NCBI GenBank assembly: GCA_963801045.1
Contig: CAWDDC010000004.1
Location: forward strand, 372,001-436,000
Length of the DNA stretch: 64,000 nt
DNA from: JACCWP01 sp963801045
GTDB lineage: Bacteria > Actinomycetota > Actinomycetes > Propionibacteriales > Nocardioidaceae
Reading direction: 5' to 3'
Shown here: in pieces, positions 16,385 to 24,045 of the stretch
How positions within the stretch are numbered: the first letter of the stretch is position 1
Layout: every line of letters begins with the position of its first letter
Notes under the pieces: model-generated
What the model was told of the DNA's origin: nothing
Seen by the model: only the letters and a program-made list of their open reading frames with translations
Database searches by the model: none
Position numbers and translations under genes: made by a program

Positions 16385-17814
16385 CCCGGCGGGCCTACGC
16401 GGTCGACGCCGTCCGCGCGGCCGAGCGGCAGCTGATGGACACGCTGCCGGAGGGCGTGCTGATGCAGCGGGCCGCCGCCGGCCTGGCCGCAGCCTGCGCC
16501 GACCTGCTCGGTGGGTCGCGCGGTGGGGTCTACGGCGCGCGGGTGCTGGTGCTCGCCGGCAGTGGTGACAACGGCGGCGACGCGCTGTACGCCGGCGCTC
16601 GGCTGGCCCGCCGCGGAGCAGGGGTCGAGGCGCTGCTGCTGAGTCCGGACAAGGTCCACGCAGCGGCGCTCGCTGCCCTCCGTGCCGCCGGCGGCCGGGT
16701 GGTGGGCGGTGTCGGGCCGGCCGATCTCGTGCTCGACGGCATCGTCGGCATCGGCGGCTCCGGCGGGCTGCGCGCGGACGCGGTCGACGTCTGGCACCGC
16801 GTGCGTTCGCTCGGCGCGACCGTCGTGGCCGTCGACGTGCCCAGCGGCATCGGCGTCGACGACGGCACCGTCGACGGCGAGCACGCCGACGCCGATGTCA
16901 CGGTGACCTTCGGCGCGTACAAGGTGGGCCTGCTGGCCGGGCCGGGGGCACGCGCTGCCGGCGTGGTGCACCTGGTCGACATCGGGCTGTCCGACCACCT
17001 GCCCGACCCGGTGCTGCTCGCCCTGACCGCCGACGACGTCGTCGCCCGGCTGGTCGAGGTCGCGCCCGGTCCGGGCGACCACAAGTACACCCGGGGCGTC
17101 GTCGGGGTGGCCGCCGGCTCGGCGGAGTTCACCGGTGCAGGCGTGCTCGCCACCGCCGGCGCCGCGTGCGGGCTGGCCGGCATGGTGCGCTACGACGGAC
17201 CACGCGAGGTCGCCGACCTGGTACGAGCCCGGCACCCGGAGGTCGTCGTCGGTCCCGGCCAGGTGCAGGCCTGGGTCGTCGGGTCCGGCGGGGGAGGGGA
17301 CGCCGAGGCGGTGCTCGACCGGGCCCGGGACGACGGCGTGCCGCTGGTGGTCGACGCCGACGCGCTGCAGCACGTGACCGGGCCGCTCGGCGTGCCCGCC
17401 CTGCTGACGCCGCACGCCGGTGAGCTGGCCGGGATGCTCGATGTGCAGCGGGCCGAGGTCGAGGCCGACCCGCTGCGCCTCGCCCGCGAGGCCGCCGCGC
17501 GGCTGGAGGCGGTCGTGCTGCTCAAGGGCGACCGCACCGTCATCACCGACGGCGACCGCACGTACGTCAACACGACCGGCACGCCGTGGCTCGGAACCGC
17601 GGGCGCCGGTGACGTGCTGGCCGGTCTCTGCGGGGCCGTGGTCGCGACGTCATCCGCCCACCAGGCCGACGACGATGTCGACGTGCTGCGGGCCGGCGCC
17701 GTCGCCGCCTGGCTGCACGGCGCCGCCGCCACCCTGGCGGGGGCAGGGGGGCCGGTCGTCGCCGGTGACGTGGCGGCCGCGCTGCCCCGGGTGCTGCGGG
17801 AGCTGACCGCGTGA
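16381..17814 (+). CDS. nnr: Bifunctional NAD(P)HX epimerase/dehydratase
   Basis: 477 residues with two fused repair enzymes. The N-terminal YjeF_N domain (about 1-205; GSGDNGGDALYAGARLARRG, then VAVDVPSGIGVDDG) epimerises damaged NAD(P)H hydrates. The C-terminal ribokinase-like domain (about 220-477; LLTPHAGELAGML and the phosphate-binding GTPWLGTAGAGDVLAG) dehydrates them using ADP or ATP. Fusion in this order is the standard bacterial Nnr. GTG 16381 overlaps the acpS stop by 4 bases. Metabolite repair, with no visible dedicated regulation. Confidence 0.94.
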   Translation: MTRRAYAVDAVRAAERQLMDTLPEGVLMQRAAAGLAAACADLLGGSRGGVYGARVLVLAGSGDNGGDALYAGARLARRGAGVEALLLSPDKVHAAALAALRAAGGRVVGGVGPADLVLDGIVGIGGSGGLRADAVDVWHRVRSLGATVVAVDVPSGIGVDDGTVDGEHADADVTVTFGAYKVGLLAGPGARAAGVVHLVDIGLSDHLPDPVLLALTADDVVARLVEVAPGPGDHKYTRGVVGVAAGSAEFTGAGVLATAGAACGLAGMVRYDGPREVADLVRARHPEVVVGPGQVQAWVVGSGGGGDAEAVLDRARDDGVPLVVDADALQHVTGPLGVPALLTPHAGELAGMLDVQRAEVEADPLRLAREAAARLEAVVLLKGDRTVITDGDRTYVNTTGTPWLGTAGAGDVLAGLCGAVVATSSAHQADDDVDVLRAGAVAAWLHGAAATLAGAGGPVVAGDVAAALPRVLRELTA

Positions 17815-18953
17815 GGCTGCCTGCTCGCGCCGAGGCGGTGGTCGACCTCGACGCGGTGCGGTCCAACGTCTCCCGGCTGCGTGAGGTGGCACCCGGGGTC
17901 CAGCTGCTGGCGGTGGTCAAGGCCGACGCCTACGGGCACGGGCTGGTGCCGGTGGCGCGGGCGGCGCGGGAGGCTGGTGCGCAGTGGCTCGGGGTCGCGG
18001 TGCGGGAGGAGGCGCTCGCGCTGCGCGCGGCCGGCGACACCGGCCGGGTGCTGTGCTGGCTGGCGACGCCTGGAGAGCCGTACACCGACCTGCTCGACGC
18101 CGGTGTCGACGTGACCGCCTCGTCGCGGTGGCAGCTGGCCGAGATCGTCGACGCGGCCCGCGCTCGCGGGGAGCGGGCGCGGCTGCAGCTCAAGGTCGAC
18201 ACCGGCTTGTCCCGCAACGGCTGCCTGCCCGGCGACTGGCCCGACCTGGTCGCGGCGGCCGCCCGGGCGCAGCGCGACGGCCACCTGCTGCTGACCGGCG
18301 TCTGGTCCCACTTCGCCTGCGCCGACCAGCCCGGGCACCCGGCCAACGACGCCCAGCAGCAGGTCTTCGACGAGGCGCTGGGTGTCGTCGCGCACGCCGG
18401 GCTCGAGCCCGAGGTGCGGCACCTGGCGAACTCGCCGGCCACTCTCACCCGCCCGTCCGCGCACTACGACCTGGTCCGACCGGGCCTGGCGCTCTACGGC
18501 CTGTCGCCGGCACCCGGGGTGGCGAGTGCCGCCGAGCTGGGGCTCCGGCCGGCCCTCACGCTGACCTCCCGGCTGGCGGCGGTGAAGCCGGTGCCCGAGG
18601 GTGCTGGGGTGTCCTACGGCCACACCTTCGTCTCGCCGCGGCCAACCATGCTCGGGCTGGTGCCGCTCGGCTACGGCGACGGCATCCCTCGGGCCGCGTC
18701 CAACGTCGCGCAGGTGCAGGTGGGCGGCCGCCGGGCGCGGGTGGTCGGTGCCGTGTGCATGGACCAGCTCGTCGTCGACCTCGGCCCCGACGCCGCTGCC
18801 GAGCCCGGCGACGACGTCGTGCTGCTCGGCCCCGGCGACGGTGCCGAGCCGACCGCGCAGGACTGGGCCGAGTGGACCGGCACCATCTCGTACGAGGTCG
18901 TGACCCGGCTCGGCGGCCGGATCACCCGTCGGCACACCGGGCAGCGGCCGTGA
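17811..18953 (+). CDS. alr: Alanine racemase
   Basis: 380-residue PLP-dependent fold-type III racemase supplying D-Ala for peptidoglycan. The PLP lysine is residue 37 in VVKADAYGHG. The opposite catalytic tyrosine lies in GVSYGHTF (about 269). LKVDTGLSRNG and VRPGLALYGLSP are further family blocks, and VCMDQLVVDLG precedes the C-terminal beta domain. GTG 17811 overlaps the nnr stop by 4 bases. Together with glmS and glmM it supports a cell-wall precursor theme for this region. Confidence 0.97.
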   Translation: MRLPARAEAVVDLDAVRSNVSRLREVAPGVQLLAVVKADAYGHGLVPVARAAREAGAQWLGVAVREEALALRAAGDTGRVLCWLATPGEPYTDLLDAGVDVTASSRWQLAEIVDAARARGERARLQLKVDTGLSRNGCLPGDWPDLVAAAARAQRDGHLLLTGVWSHFACADQPGHPANDAQQQVFDEALGVVAHAGLEPEVRHLANSPATLTRPSAHYDLVRPGLALYGLSPAPGVASAAELGLRPALTLTSRLAAVKPVPEGAGVSYGHTFVSPRPTMLGLVPLGYGDGIPRAASNVAQVQVGGRRARVVGAVCMDQLVVDLGPDAAAEPGDDVVLLGPGDGAEPTAQDWAEWTGTISYEVVTRLGGRITRRHTGQRP

Positions 18954-20044
18954 CCCCGGGCTGGAAGCGGGCGCTCGGCGTCGGGGCCGCCGTGGCCGGT
19001 GCCACCGCCGCCGCGGCCGCGGGCGGCCTCGCCGCGCAGCGCACCATCGCCGCCCGGCGGGTCCGGCGGGGCGAGCAGCACCACTTCGGCTCGCTGCGCG
19101 CCGAGCCGCACACCGTGGTGGCCGACGACGGCGTCGCGCTGCACGTGGAGGTCGACGAGCCCGACCAGGCCGACCCGGCTGCGCCGACGGTCGTCTTCGT
19201 GCACGGCTACGTGCTCGACCTCGACTGCTGGCACTTCCAACGGGCGGCCCTGCGTGGCCGGTACCGGATGGTGTTCTACGACCAGCGCAGCCACGGACGC
19301 TCGGGGCGGTCGTCGGCCGCGCACAGCACCATCGAGCAGCTCGGCCGCGACCTCGGGACGGTGCTCGCCGAGGAGGTGCCGACCGGGCCGATCGTGCTGG
19401 TCGGCCACTCGATGGGCGGCATGTCGCTGATGTCGTTCGCCGAGCAGTACCCCGAGATGGTCGCCGAGCGGGTGGCGGGTGTGGCCTTCCTCGCCACCAG
19501 CTCCGGCGGCGTCGCCCAGCTGCTCCCGGGCGCACCGGGACGGGTGCTCGACCGCGCACAGCCGCTGCTGGCCGCTGCCCTGGCCCGGTTGCCGTGGCTG
19601 GTCGAGACCGGCCGCCGCACCACCGCGTTCGCGCTCACCAAGCAGCTGGCTTTCGGCGGCGAGGTGCCGGACGCCTACGTCGTCTTCGTCGACGAGATGA
19701 TCAGCCAGACGCCGTCGGACGTGATCTGGGACTTCTTCCCGAGCTTCCGGCACCACCTCCGGGAAGGTGCGCTGGCTGCGTACGCGGACGTGCCGAGCCT
19801 GGTGATCGGCGGCCAGCTCGACCACGTCCTGCCCTACGGGCACACCGAACGCATCGCCGAGGTGCTGCCGCGGTCGCGGCTGCTCGGCCTCGAGGGCGCC
19901 GGCCACATGCTGATGCTCGAGCGGGAGCACGAGGTGACCGAGTCGCTCGAGGCGCTGCTGGCCGAGGCGGCCGCCGAGTACCGGGCCCGGCCGTCGTCCA
20001 CCCGGCGCTCCCGGCGACGGCCCGCACGGCGGGCCTCGCGATGA
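18950..20044 (+). CDS. Alpha/beta hydrolase, N-terminally membrane-anchored
   Basis: 364 residues. Residues about 8-30 form an alanine/glycine-rich hydrophobic segment (GVGAAVAGATAAAAAGGLAA), probably a membrane anchor or uncleaved signal. The hydrolase fold follows: oxyanion FVHGYVLD (about 84), nucleophile elbow VGHSMGG (serine about 153), acid in GGQLDHVLP (about 289) and histidine in GAGHMLMLE (about 318). The Arg/Ser-rich tail is unstructured. The actinobacterial alr-neighbour hydrolase is conserved in position, but its substrate is unknown. GTGA overlap with alr, ATGA overlap with the next gene. Confidence 0.9.
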   Translation: MTPGWKRALGVGAAVAGATAAAAAGGLAAQRTIAARRVRRGEQHHFGSLRAEPHTVVADDGVALHVEVDEPDQADPAAPTVVFVHGYVLDLDCWHFQRAALRGRYRMVFYDQRSHGRSGRSSAAHSTIEQLGRDLGTVLAEEVPTGPIVLVGHSMGGMSLMSFAEQYPEMVAERVAGVAFLATSSGGVAQLLPGAPGRVLDRAQPLLAAALARLPWLVETGRRTTAFALTKQLAFGGEVPDAYVVFVDEMISQTPSDVIWDFFPSFRHHLREGALAAYADVPSLVIGGQLDHVLPYGHTERIAEVLPRSRLLGLEGAGHMLMLEREHEVTESLEALLAEAAAEYRARPSSTRRSRRRPARRASR

Positions 20045-20613
20045 GCCGGACCGAGTGGGCCGAGCTGTCGTCGCGGATGTCCACCTGCACCGCGTGCGAG
20101 CTCGCGCACTCGCGGCAGCGGGTGGTGCCGGGACAGTTCCCGCCGGGTGCGCGGGTGCTGCTGGTCGGCGAGGCGCCCGGCCGTGAGGAGGACGCGGGCG
20201 GGGAGCCGTTCATCGGTCGCTCGGGGCGGCTGCTCGACGAGCTGCTGGCGGAGGTGGGCCTCGACCGCTCGGCGATGGCGGTCGTCAACACCGTCAAGTG
20301 CCGGCCGCCGGGCAACCGCGCGCCGCGGCGCCGGGAGGCCGCGACCTGCCGGCCCTGGCTCGACCAGCAGGTGGCGGTCATCGATCCCGCGGTGGTCGTC
20401 ACGCTGGGCGGATCGGCGCTGGCGTGGGCGCTGGGCACCGGGCTCCGGCTGCGCGACGTCCGCGGCCGGGTGCACAGCGATGGACCGGGCGGGCACCCCC
20501 TGGTCGCGACCTACCACCCGTCGGCGGCGCTGCGCTTCGGTCCGATGGGGGAGCCGCTGGCGGGGTTGCGCGACGACCTCGCGCTGGTCGCCGGGCTGCT
20601 GGAGGAGCAGTGA
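20041..20613 (+). CDS. Uracil-DNA glycosylase, family 4 ([4Fe-4S] type)
   Basis: 190 residues. Family motifs GEAPGREEDAGGEPFIGRSG (about 43-62) and the C-terminal ATYHPSAALR (about 159) mark a UDG-superfamily base-excision enzyme removing uracil from DNA. Four cysteines fit the cluster-ligand pattern of family 4: C16 and C19 near the N-terminus, one in NTVKCRPPGNR (about 87) and one in ATCRPW (about 103). ATG 20041 overlaps the previous stop by 4 bases. Its presence in the glmS-alr chain is positional, not functional. Confidence 0.92.
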   Translation: MSRTEWAELSSRMSTCTACELAHSRQRVVPGQFPPGARVLLVGEAPGREEDAGGEPFIGRSGRLLDELLAEVGLDRSAMAVVNTVKCRPPGNRAPRRREAATCRPWLDQQVAVIDPAVVVTLGGSALAWALGTGLRLRDVRGRVHSDGPGGHPLVATYHPSAALRFGPMGEPLAGLRDDLALVAGLLEEQ

Positions 20614-21590
20614 CCTCGTCGCTCTCCCTCGCCGAGGCCGGGCCGGCGGACGCCGCCGACGTGCTGGCGGTGCTGCGCCGGGCGTTCGGGGTCCGGCCGC
20701 CGCTCGACCCGCCCAGCACGGCACTGGACGAGACCGAGGAGACGGTGGCGGCGGCGCTGACCCGTTCCGGCGGCCTGCTGGCGCGGTGGCACGAGCGGCC
20801 GGTGGGGTCGGTGCTGTTCGACACCGACTCGCGGCCGGGACGGCTCGGGCTGCTCCGGGTGAGCGTCGACCCCGCGCAGCAGGGCCACGGCGTCGCCTCC
20901 GCGATGGTAGGCGTGGCCGAGGACGTGGCCGAGGGCCGCGGTCTGGACGGCGTCTGGCTCACCGCGCGCGAGGAGCGGCCCGACAACGTGGTCTTCTGGG
21001 AGCGCCGAGGCTACGTCGAGGTCGCCCGGCGCGGCCCCAGCATCGAGCTGGCCAAGACCCTCTGGCTGGCCCGGGCGCTGCCGACGGCCGCCGACACCCG
21101 TGCGTTCGGCAGCCGGCTGGCCGGCCTGCTCGTCCCCGGCGACCTGGTGGTACTGACCGGCGAGCTCGGCGCGGGCAAGACCACGCTCGCCCAGGGCATC
21201 GGCGCCGGGCTCGGGGTGCGCGGCGACGTGACCTCGCCGACGTTCGTGATCTCGCGGGTGCACCCGTCGCTGGCCGGCGGGCCCGACCTGGTGCACGTCG
21301 ACGCCTACCGCCTCGGCGGTGCGCCCGAGCTCGACGACCTCGACCTGGACACCTCCCTCGCCGACTCGGTGACGGTCGTCGAGTGGGGCGCCGGGCTGAC
21401 CGAGGGGCTCGCCCCCTCCTGGCTGGACGTCCGACTCGACCCGCTCGCCACCGACGGCGAGGCCGCCCTCGCCGCGGCCGGGCCGGGTCGCCAGGTCCCG
21501 CCCGCCGACGAGGAGACGCGGGTGGTCAGCGTGCGGCCGCTGGGACCGCGCTGGGCCACGGTCCCGCTGCGCTCCACCCTGCTCGGCTGA
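20610..21590 (+). CDS. tsaE: Fusion of GNAT acetyltransferase and TsaE ATPase
   Basis: 326 residues from GTG 20610 (4-base overlap with the UDG stop). Residues 1-150 are a GNAT domain (VSVDPAQQGHGVASAMV, then NVVFWERRGYVEVARRG). Residues about 155-326 are TsaE: P-loop GELGAGKTT (about 184-192), SPTFVISR, HVDAYRLGG and VVEWG. TsaE is the ATPase that recycles the TsaBD complex in tRNA t6A37 synthesis. Stand-alone TsaE is about 150-160 residues, so the GNAT half is an add-on. It might perform RimI-like N-acetylation or be unrelated. tsaB follows. Confidence 0.9.
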   Translation: MTSSLSLAEAGPADAADVLAVLRRAFGVRPPLDPPSTALDETEETVAAALTRSGGLLARWHERPVGSVLFDTDSRPGRLGLLRVSVDPAQQGHGVASAMVGVAEDVAEGRGLDGVWLTAREERPDNVVFWERRGYVEVARRGPSIELAKTLWLARALPTAADTRAFGSRLAGLLVPGDLVVLTGELGAGKTTLAQGIGAGLGVRGDVTSPTFVISRVHPSLAGGPDLVHVDAYRLGGAPELDDLDLDTSLADSVTVVEWGAGLTEGLAPSWLDVRLDPLATDGEAALAAAGPGRQVPPADEETRVVSVRPLGPRWATVPLRSTLLG

Positions 21591-21611
21591 CCGCCCGGCG
21601 GGAGCGGGGCC

Positions 21612-21617
21612 TAGGCT
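21612..21617 (+). promoter_or_regulatory. -10 element of tsaB, leaderless type
   Basis: TAGGCT followed by 8 bases and GTG 21626. It lies in the 35-base gap after the tsaE stop, so tsaB can be transcribed separately from the upstream chain. Confidence 0.5.
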
Positions 21618-21625
21618 CGACGACC

Positions 21626-22267
21626 GTGCTGCTGCTCGCCCTGGACACCGCGACCCCGGCGGTCACCGTGGCGGTGCACGACGGCACGGCGGTGCTGGCG
21701 TCCCGCACCACGGTCGACCCCCGGCGGCACGGCGAGCTGCTGGCCCCGATGCTCGCCGCAGTGCTCGCCGACGCAGGGGCCGCGCCGCGGGACCTGACAG
21801 ACGTCGCGGTGGGGATCGGCCCCGGGCCGTACACCGGGCTGCGGATCGGGCTGGTCACGGCACGGACCACCGCCGGCGTGGTGGGGGCGTCCCTGCACGG
21901 GGTGTGCACCCTCGACACCATCGCGCTGGCCGCCCGCCGGGGGACACCGCTGGTGGTGGCCACCGATGCCCGCCGGCAGGAGGTGCACTGGGCCGCGTAC
22001 GACGCCGACGGCCGTCGTACCGAGGGACCTGCCGTCGACTACCCGGCGACGCTGGCGGCGCGGCTGGCCCCCGGGACCCTGCTGGTGGGACGCGGCGCCG
22101 AGTTGTACGCCGACCTGCTGCCGCCCGCAGAGGGGCCGCTCGACCCCGACGCCGCGGTGCTCGCGCGGGCCGTCGTCGACGGGCGGGTGGCGTTGCTGCC
22201 GGTCGAGCCGCTGTACCTGCGCCGCCCCGACGCCTCACCACCCGGCCCGCCGAAGCCGGTGCGGTGA
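21626..22267 (+). CDS. tsaB: tRNA threonylcarbamoyladenosine biosynthesis protein TsaB
   Basis: 213 residues. TsaB is the inactive ASKHA-fold partner that dimerises with TsaD in t6A synthesis. Diagnostic N-terminal strand LLLALDTATPAVTVAVHDG and the GIGPGPYTGLRIGLVTARTT block (about 56-75) are clear. GTG 21626 follows a TAGGCT hexamer with no ribosome-binding site. The stop overlaps the rimI start (GTGA). The expected partner gene tsaD does not follow in this window. Confidence 0.93.
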   Translation: MLLLALDTATPAVTVAVHDGTAVLASRTTVDPRRHGELLAPMLAAVLADAGAAPRDLTDVAVGIGPGPYTGLRIGLVTARTTAGVVGASLHGVCTLDTIALAARRGTPLVVATDARRQEVHWAAYDADGRRTEGPAVDYPATLAARLAPGTLLVGRGAELYADLLPPAEGPLDPDAAVLARAVVDGRVALLPVEPLYLRRPDASPPGPPKPVR

Positions 22268-22705
22268 GCGCCACCCTGCGGCCGGCCGGCCCCGACGACC
22301 TGCCCGCCCTGCTGCTGCTGGAGACCGCGGCGATGGGCGCAGACGCCTGGAGCGAGTCCGCGCTCGCTGCCGAGCTGTCCGCCGTGCCGAGCACCCGGCA
22401 CGCCGTGGTCGCCGTGGACGAGGGCATCGTGGTCGGCTACGGCATCGTGCGTGGTGGTCGCCGGCTCGGGCGACGTGCAACGGGTCGCTGTCGACGCGGC
22501 GCACCGCGGGCGGGGGACCGGCCGGCTGCTGCTGGACGCGCTGCTGGCCGAGGCGGCCCGGCGCGGGTCCGTCCAGGTGCTGCTGGAGGTGGCCGCCGAC
22601 AACGTCGCGGGACAGGCGTTGTACGCGTCGGCCGGGTTCGTCGAGATCGCCACGAGGCCGCGCTACTACCCGGGCGGCCGTGACGCGGTGGTGATGCGGT
22701 GCTGA
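22264..22705 (+). pseudogene. rimI: Ribosomal-protein-alanine acetyltransferase, frameshifted
   Basis: The N-terminal half reads from GTG 22264 in one frame (SATLRPAGPDDLPALLLLET to VGYGIV) up to about 22449. The C-terminal half continues in the +1 frame from 22451 (VVVAGSGDVQRVAVDAAHRG, then the acetyl-CoA loop RGRGTGRLLLDAL and LYASAGFVEIATRPRYY) to the stop at 22705. Dropping the single C at 22450 restores a continuous 147-residue RimI/GNAT, the normal length. So either one base was inserted, or this is a base-calling error, or ribosomes shift here. RimI acetylates ribosomal protein S18. The gene normally sits between tsaB and tsaD. Confidence 0.85.
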
Positions 22706-22725
22706 TGCGGGCCGGTGGGGCTGGC

Positions 22726-22731
22726 TAGGTT
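22726..22731 (+). promoter_or_regulatory. -10 element of acyltransferase gene, leaderless type
   Basis: TAGGTT followed by 6 bases and GTG 22738. Confidence 0.55.
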
Positions 22732-22737
22732 GAGCGC

Positions 22738-23472
22738 GTGCGCGACCTGACCTACCCGCCGGTCGTGATGGCGGCGAAGACGGCGTTCCGGCTGCTGGAC
22801 GTGCGCTTCGACCTCCGCGGCACCGAGCACGTGCCCACCTCCGGCGGTGCGGTGCTGGCGCTCAACCACGTGAGCTACGTCGACTTCGTGTTCGGCGGGT
22901 TCGCGGCGCAGCCGAGCAAGCGGCTGGTGCGGTTCATGGCCAAGCGGGAGCTGTTCGCGCACCGGCTCACCGGGCCTGCGATGCGGTCGATGCACCACAT
23001 CGAGGTCGACCGTGCCGGCGGCCGTGCGTCGTACGACCTCGCGTGCCGCTATCTCGCGGCCGGCGAGGTGGTCGGCGTCTTCCCCGAGGCGACCATCAGC
23101 CGGTCGTTCGAGCTCAAGGCGTTCAAGACCGGTGCCGTGCGGCTGGCGGCCCAGGGCGCCGTGCCGCTCGTCCCGGCGGTGCTGTGGGGCACCCAGCGGA
23201 TCCTCACCAAGGACCACCCGCGCGACCTGTCCCGCGGCCGGACGGTCGCGATCACGGTCGGTGAGCCGCTGCACCCGACGGGCGTCGACCCGGTCGCCGA
23301 GACCGCCGAGCTGCGCAAGCGGATGGGCGTGCTGCTCGACGAGACGGTCCGTCGCTACCCCGAGTGCCCGGCCGGTGCCTGGTGGGTGCCGGAGTCGTAC
23401 GGCGGGTCGGCCCCCACGCCCGAACGGGCCGCGCAGCTCGACGCCGAGGAGCGCGCCGCCCGCCGCCGCTGA
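22738..23472 (+). CDS. 1-acylglycerol-3-phosphate acyltransferase-like protein (PlsC family)
   Basis: 244 residues with the lysophospholipid acyltransferase fold. The catalytic HX4D motif is NHVSYVD (about 43-49) and motif III is FPEATISR (about 116-123), a variant of the usual FPEGTRSR. Motif IV corresponds to PLVPAVLWG. No strong transmembrane helix was noticed, so it is probably peripheral. Actinobacterial members of this subgroup act on lysophosphatidate or other glycerolipids; the acyl acceptor is not certain. Occupies the place where tsaD would be expected. A 12-bp perfect hairpin follows directly after the stop. Confidence 0.88.
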   Translation: MRDLTYPPVVMAAKTAFRLLDVRFDLRGTEHVPTSGGAVLALNHVSYVDFVFGGFAAQPSKRLVRFMAKRELFAHRLTGPAMRSMHHIEVDRAGGRASYDLACRYLAAGEVVGVFPEATISRSFELKAFKTGAVRLAAQGAVPLVPAVLWGTQRILTKDHPRDLSRGRTVAITVGEPLHPTGVDPVAETAELRKRMGVLLDETVRRYPECPAGAWWVPESYGGSAPTPERAAQLDAEERAARRR

Positions 23473-23524
23473 CCGATCTTCCGGTGTGGCGATCGTCCGG
23501 GCGAGCGTACGGCCGGAAGATCGG
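23473..23524. terminator. 12-bp inverted repeat between convergent genes
   Basis: Arms CCGATCTTCCGG (23473-23484) and CCGGAAGATCGG (23513-23524) are perfectly complementary with a 28-base loop. It begins at the first base after the acyltransferase stop and ends 11 bases before the DinB stop, so it can end transcription from both directions. No T-run. Confidence 0.65.
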
Positions 23525-23535
23525 GGCTGTGAGGC

Positions 23536-24045
23536 TCAGTCGCCGACCACCCCGTCGGCCATCTCGCGGAGCAGGTCGAGGTGACCGTTGTGCCGAGCCG
23601 TCTCCTCGACCAGGTGCAGCACGATCCAGCGCAAGGTGGCGTGGTCGCCGTCGCGCAGCTCGCGCACGGCCCGGTCGTCGAGCTGGTGCGCAGCGATGAT
23701 CTCGTCGGTACGCCGGATCTGCTCCCGGTAACCCGCGAGCACCTGGTCGAGCGGACCCTCGGCGCCCAGCGTCATCTCGCGATCGGGCTCCTCGTCGGTC
23801 CACGGCCCGCGGTCGGGCTCGCCGAGGAACACCGTCTCGAACCACGAGTGCTCCACCCATCGCAGGTGGTTGACGAAGCCCCCGATGCTCGTCAGCGGCG
23901 AGGTCGGGAGCGGAGCCCGGCCCGCCAGCTCGTCCGACAGGCCCTCGCACTTGGCGATCGCGGTCTCCCGCACGTACGTCAGCATCGTCAGCAACGTGCT
24001 GCGCTCGTCCCACTCGGTCGGCTTGTCGGTACGTGTCGTCGTCAT
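23536..24045 (-). CDS. DinB/DUF664 family protein (putative mycothiol-dependent enzyme)
   Basis: 169 residues forming a DinB-like four-helix bundle. The three metal-ligand histidine regions are visible: NHLRWVEHSWFE (about 57-68) and the C-terminal LHLVEETARHNGHLDLLREM with its HxxxH spacing (about 141-160). Actinobacterial DinB/DUF664 proteins are often mycothiol-dependent maleylpyruvate isomerases or thiol transferases; the reaction here is unknown. ATG 24045 overlaps the upstream epimerase stop by 4 bases, so the two are translated together from the minus strand. Confidence 0.87.
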   Translation of the reverse strand: MTTTRTDKPTEWDERSTLLTMLTYVRETAIAKCEGLSDELAGRAPLPTSPLTSIGGFVNHLRWVEHSWFETVFLGEPDRGPWTDEEPDREMTLGAEGPLDQVLAGYREQIRRTDEIIAAHQLDDRAVRELRDGDHATLRWIVLHLVEETARHNGHLDLLREMADGVVGD

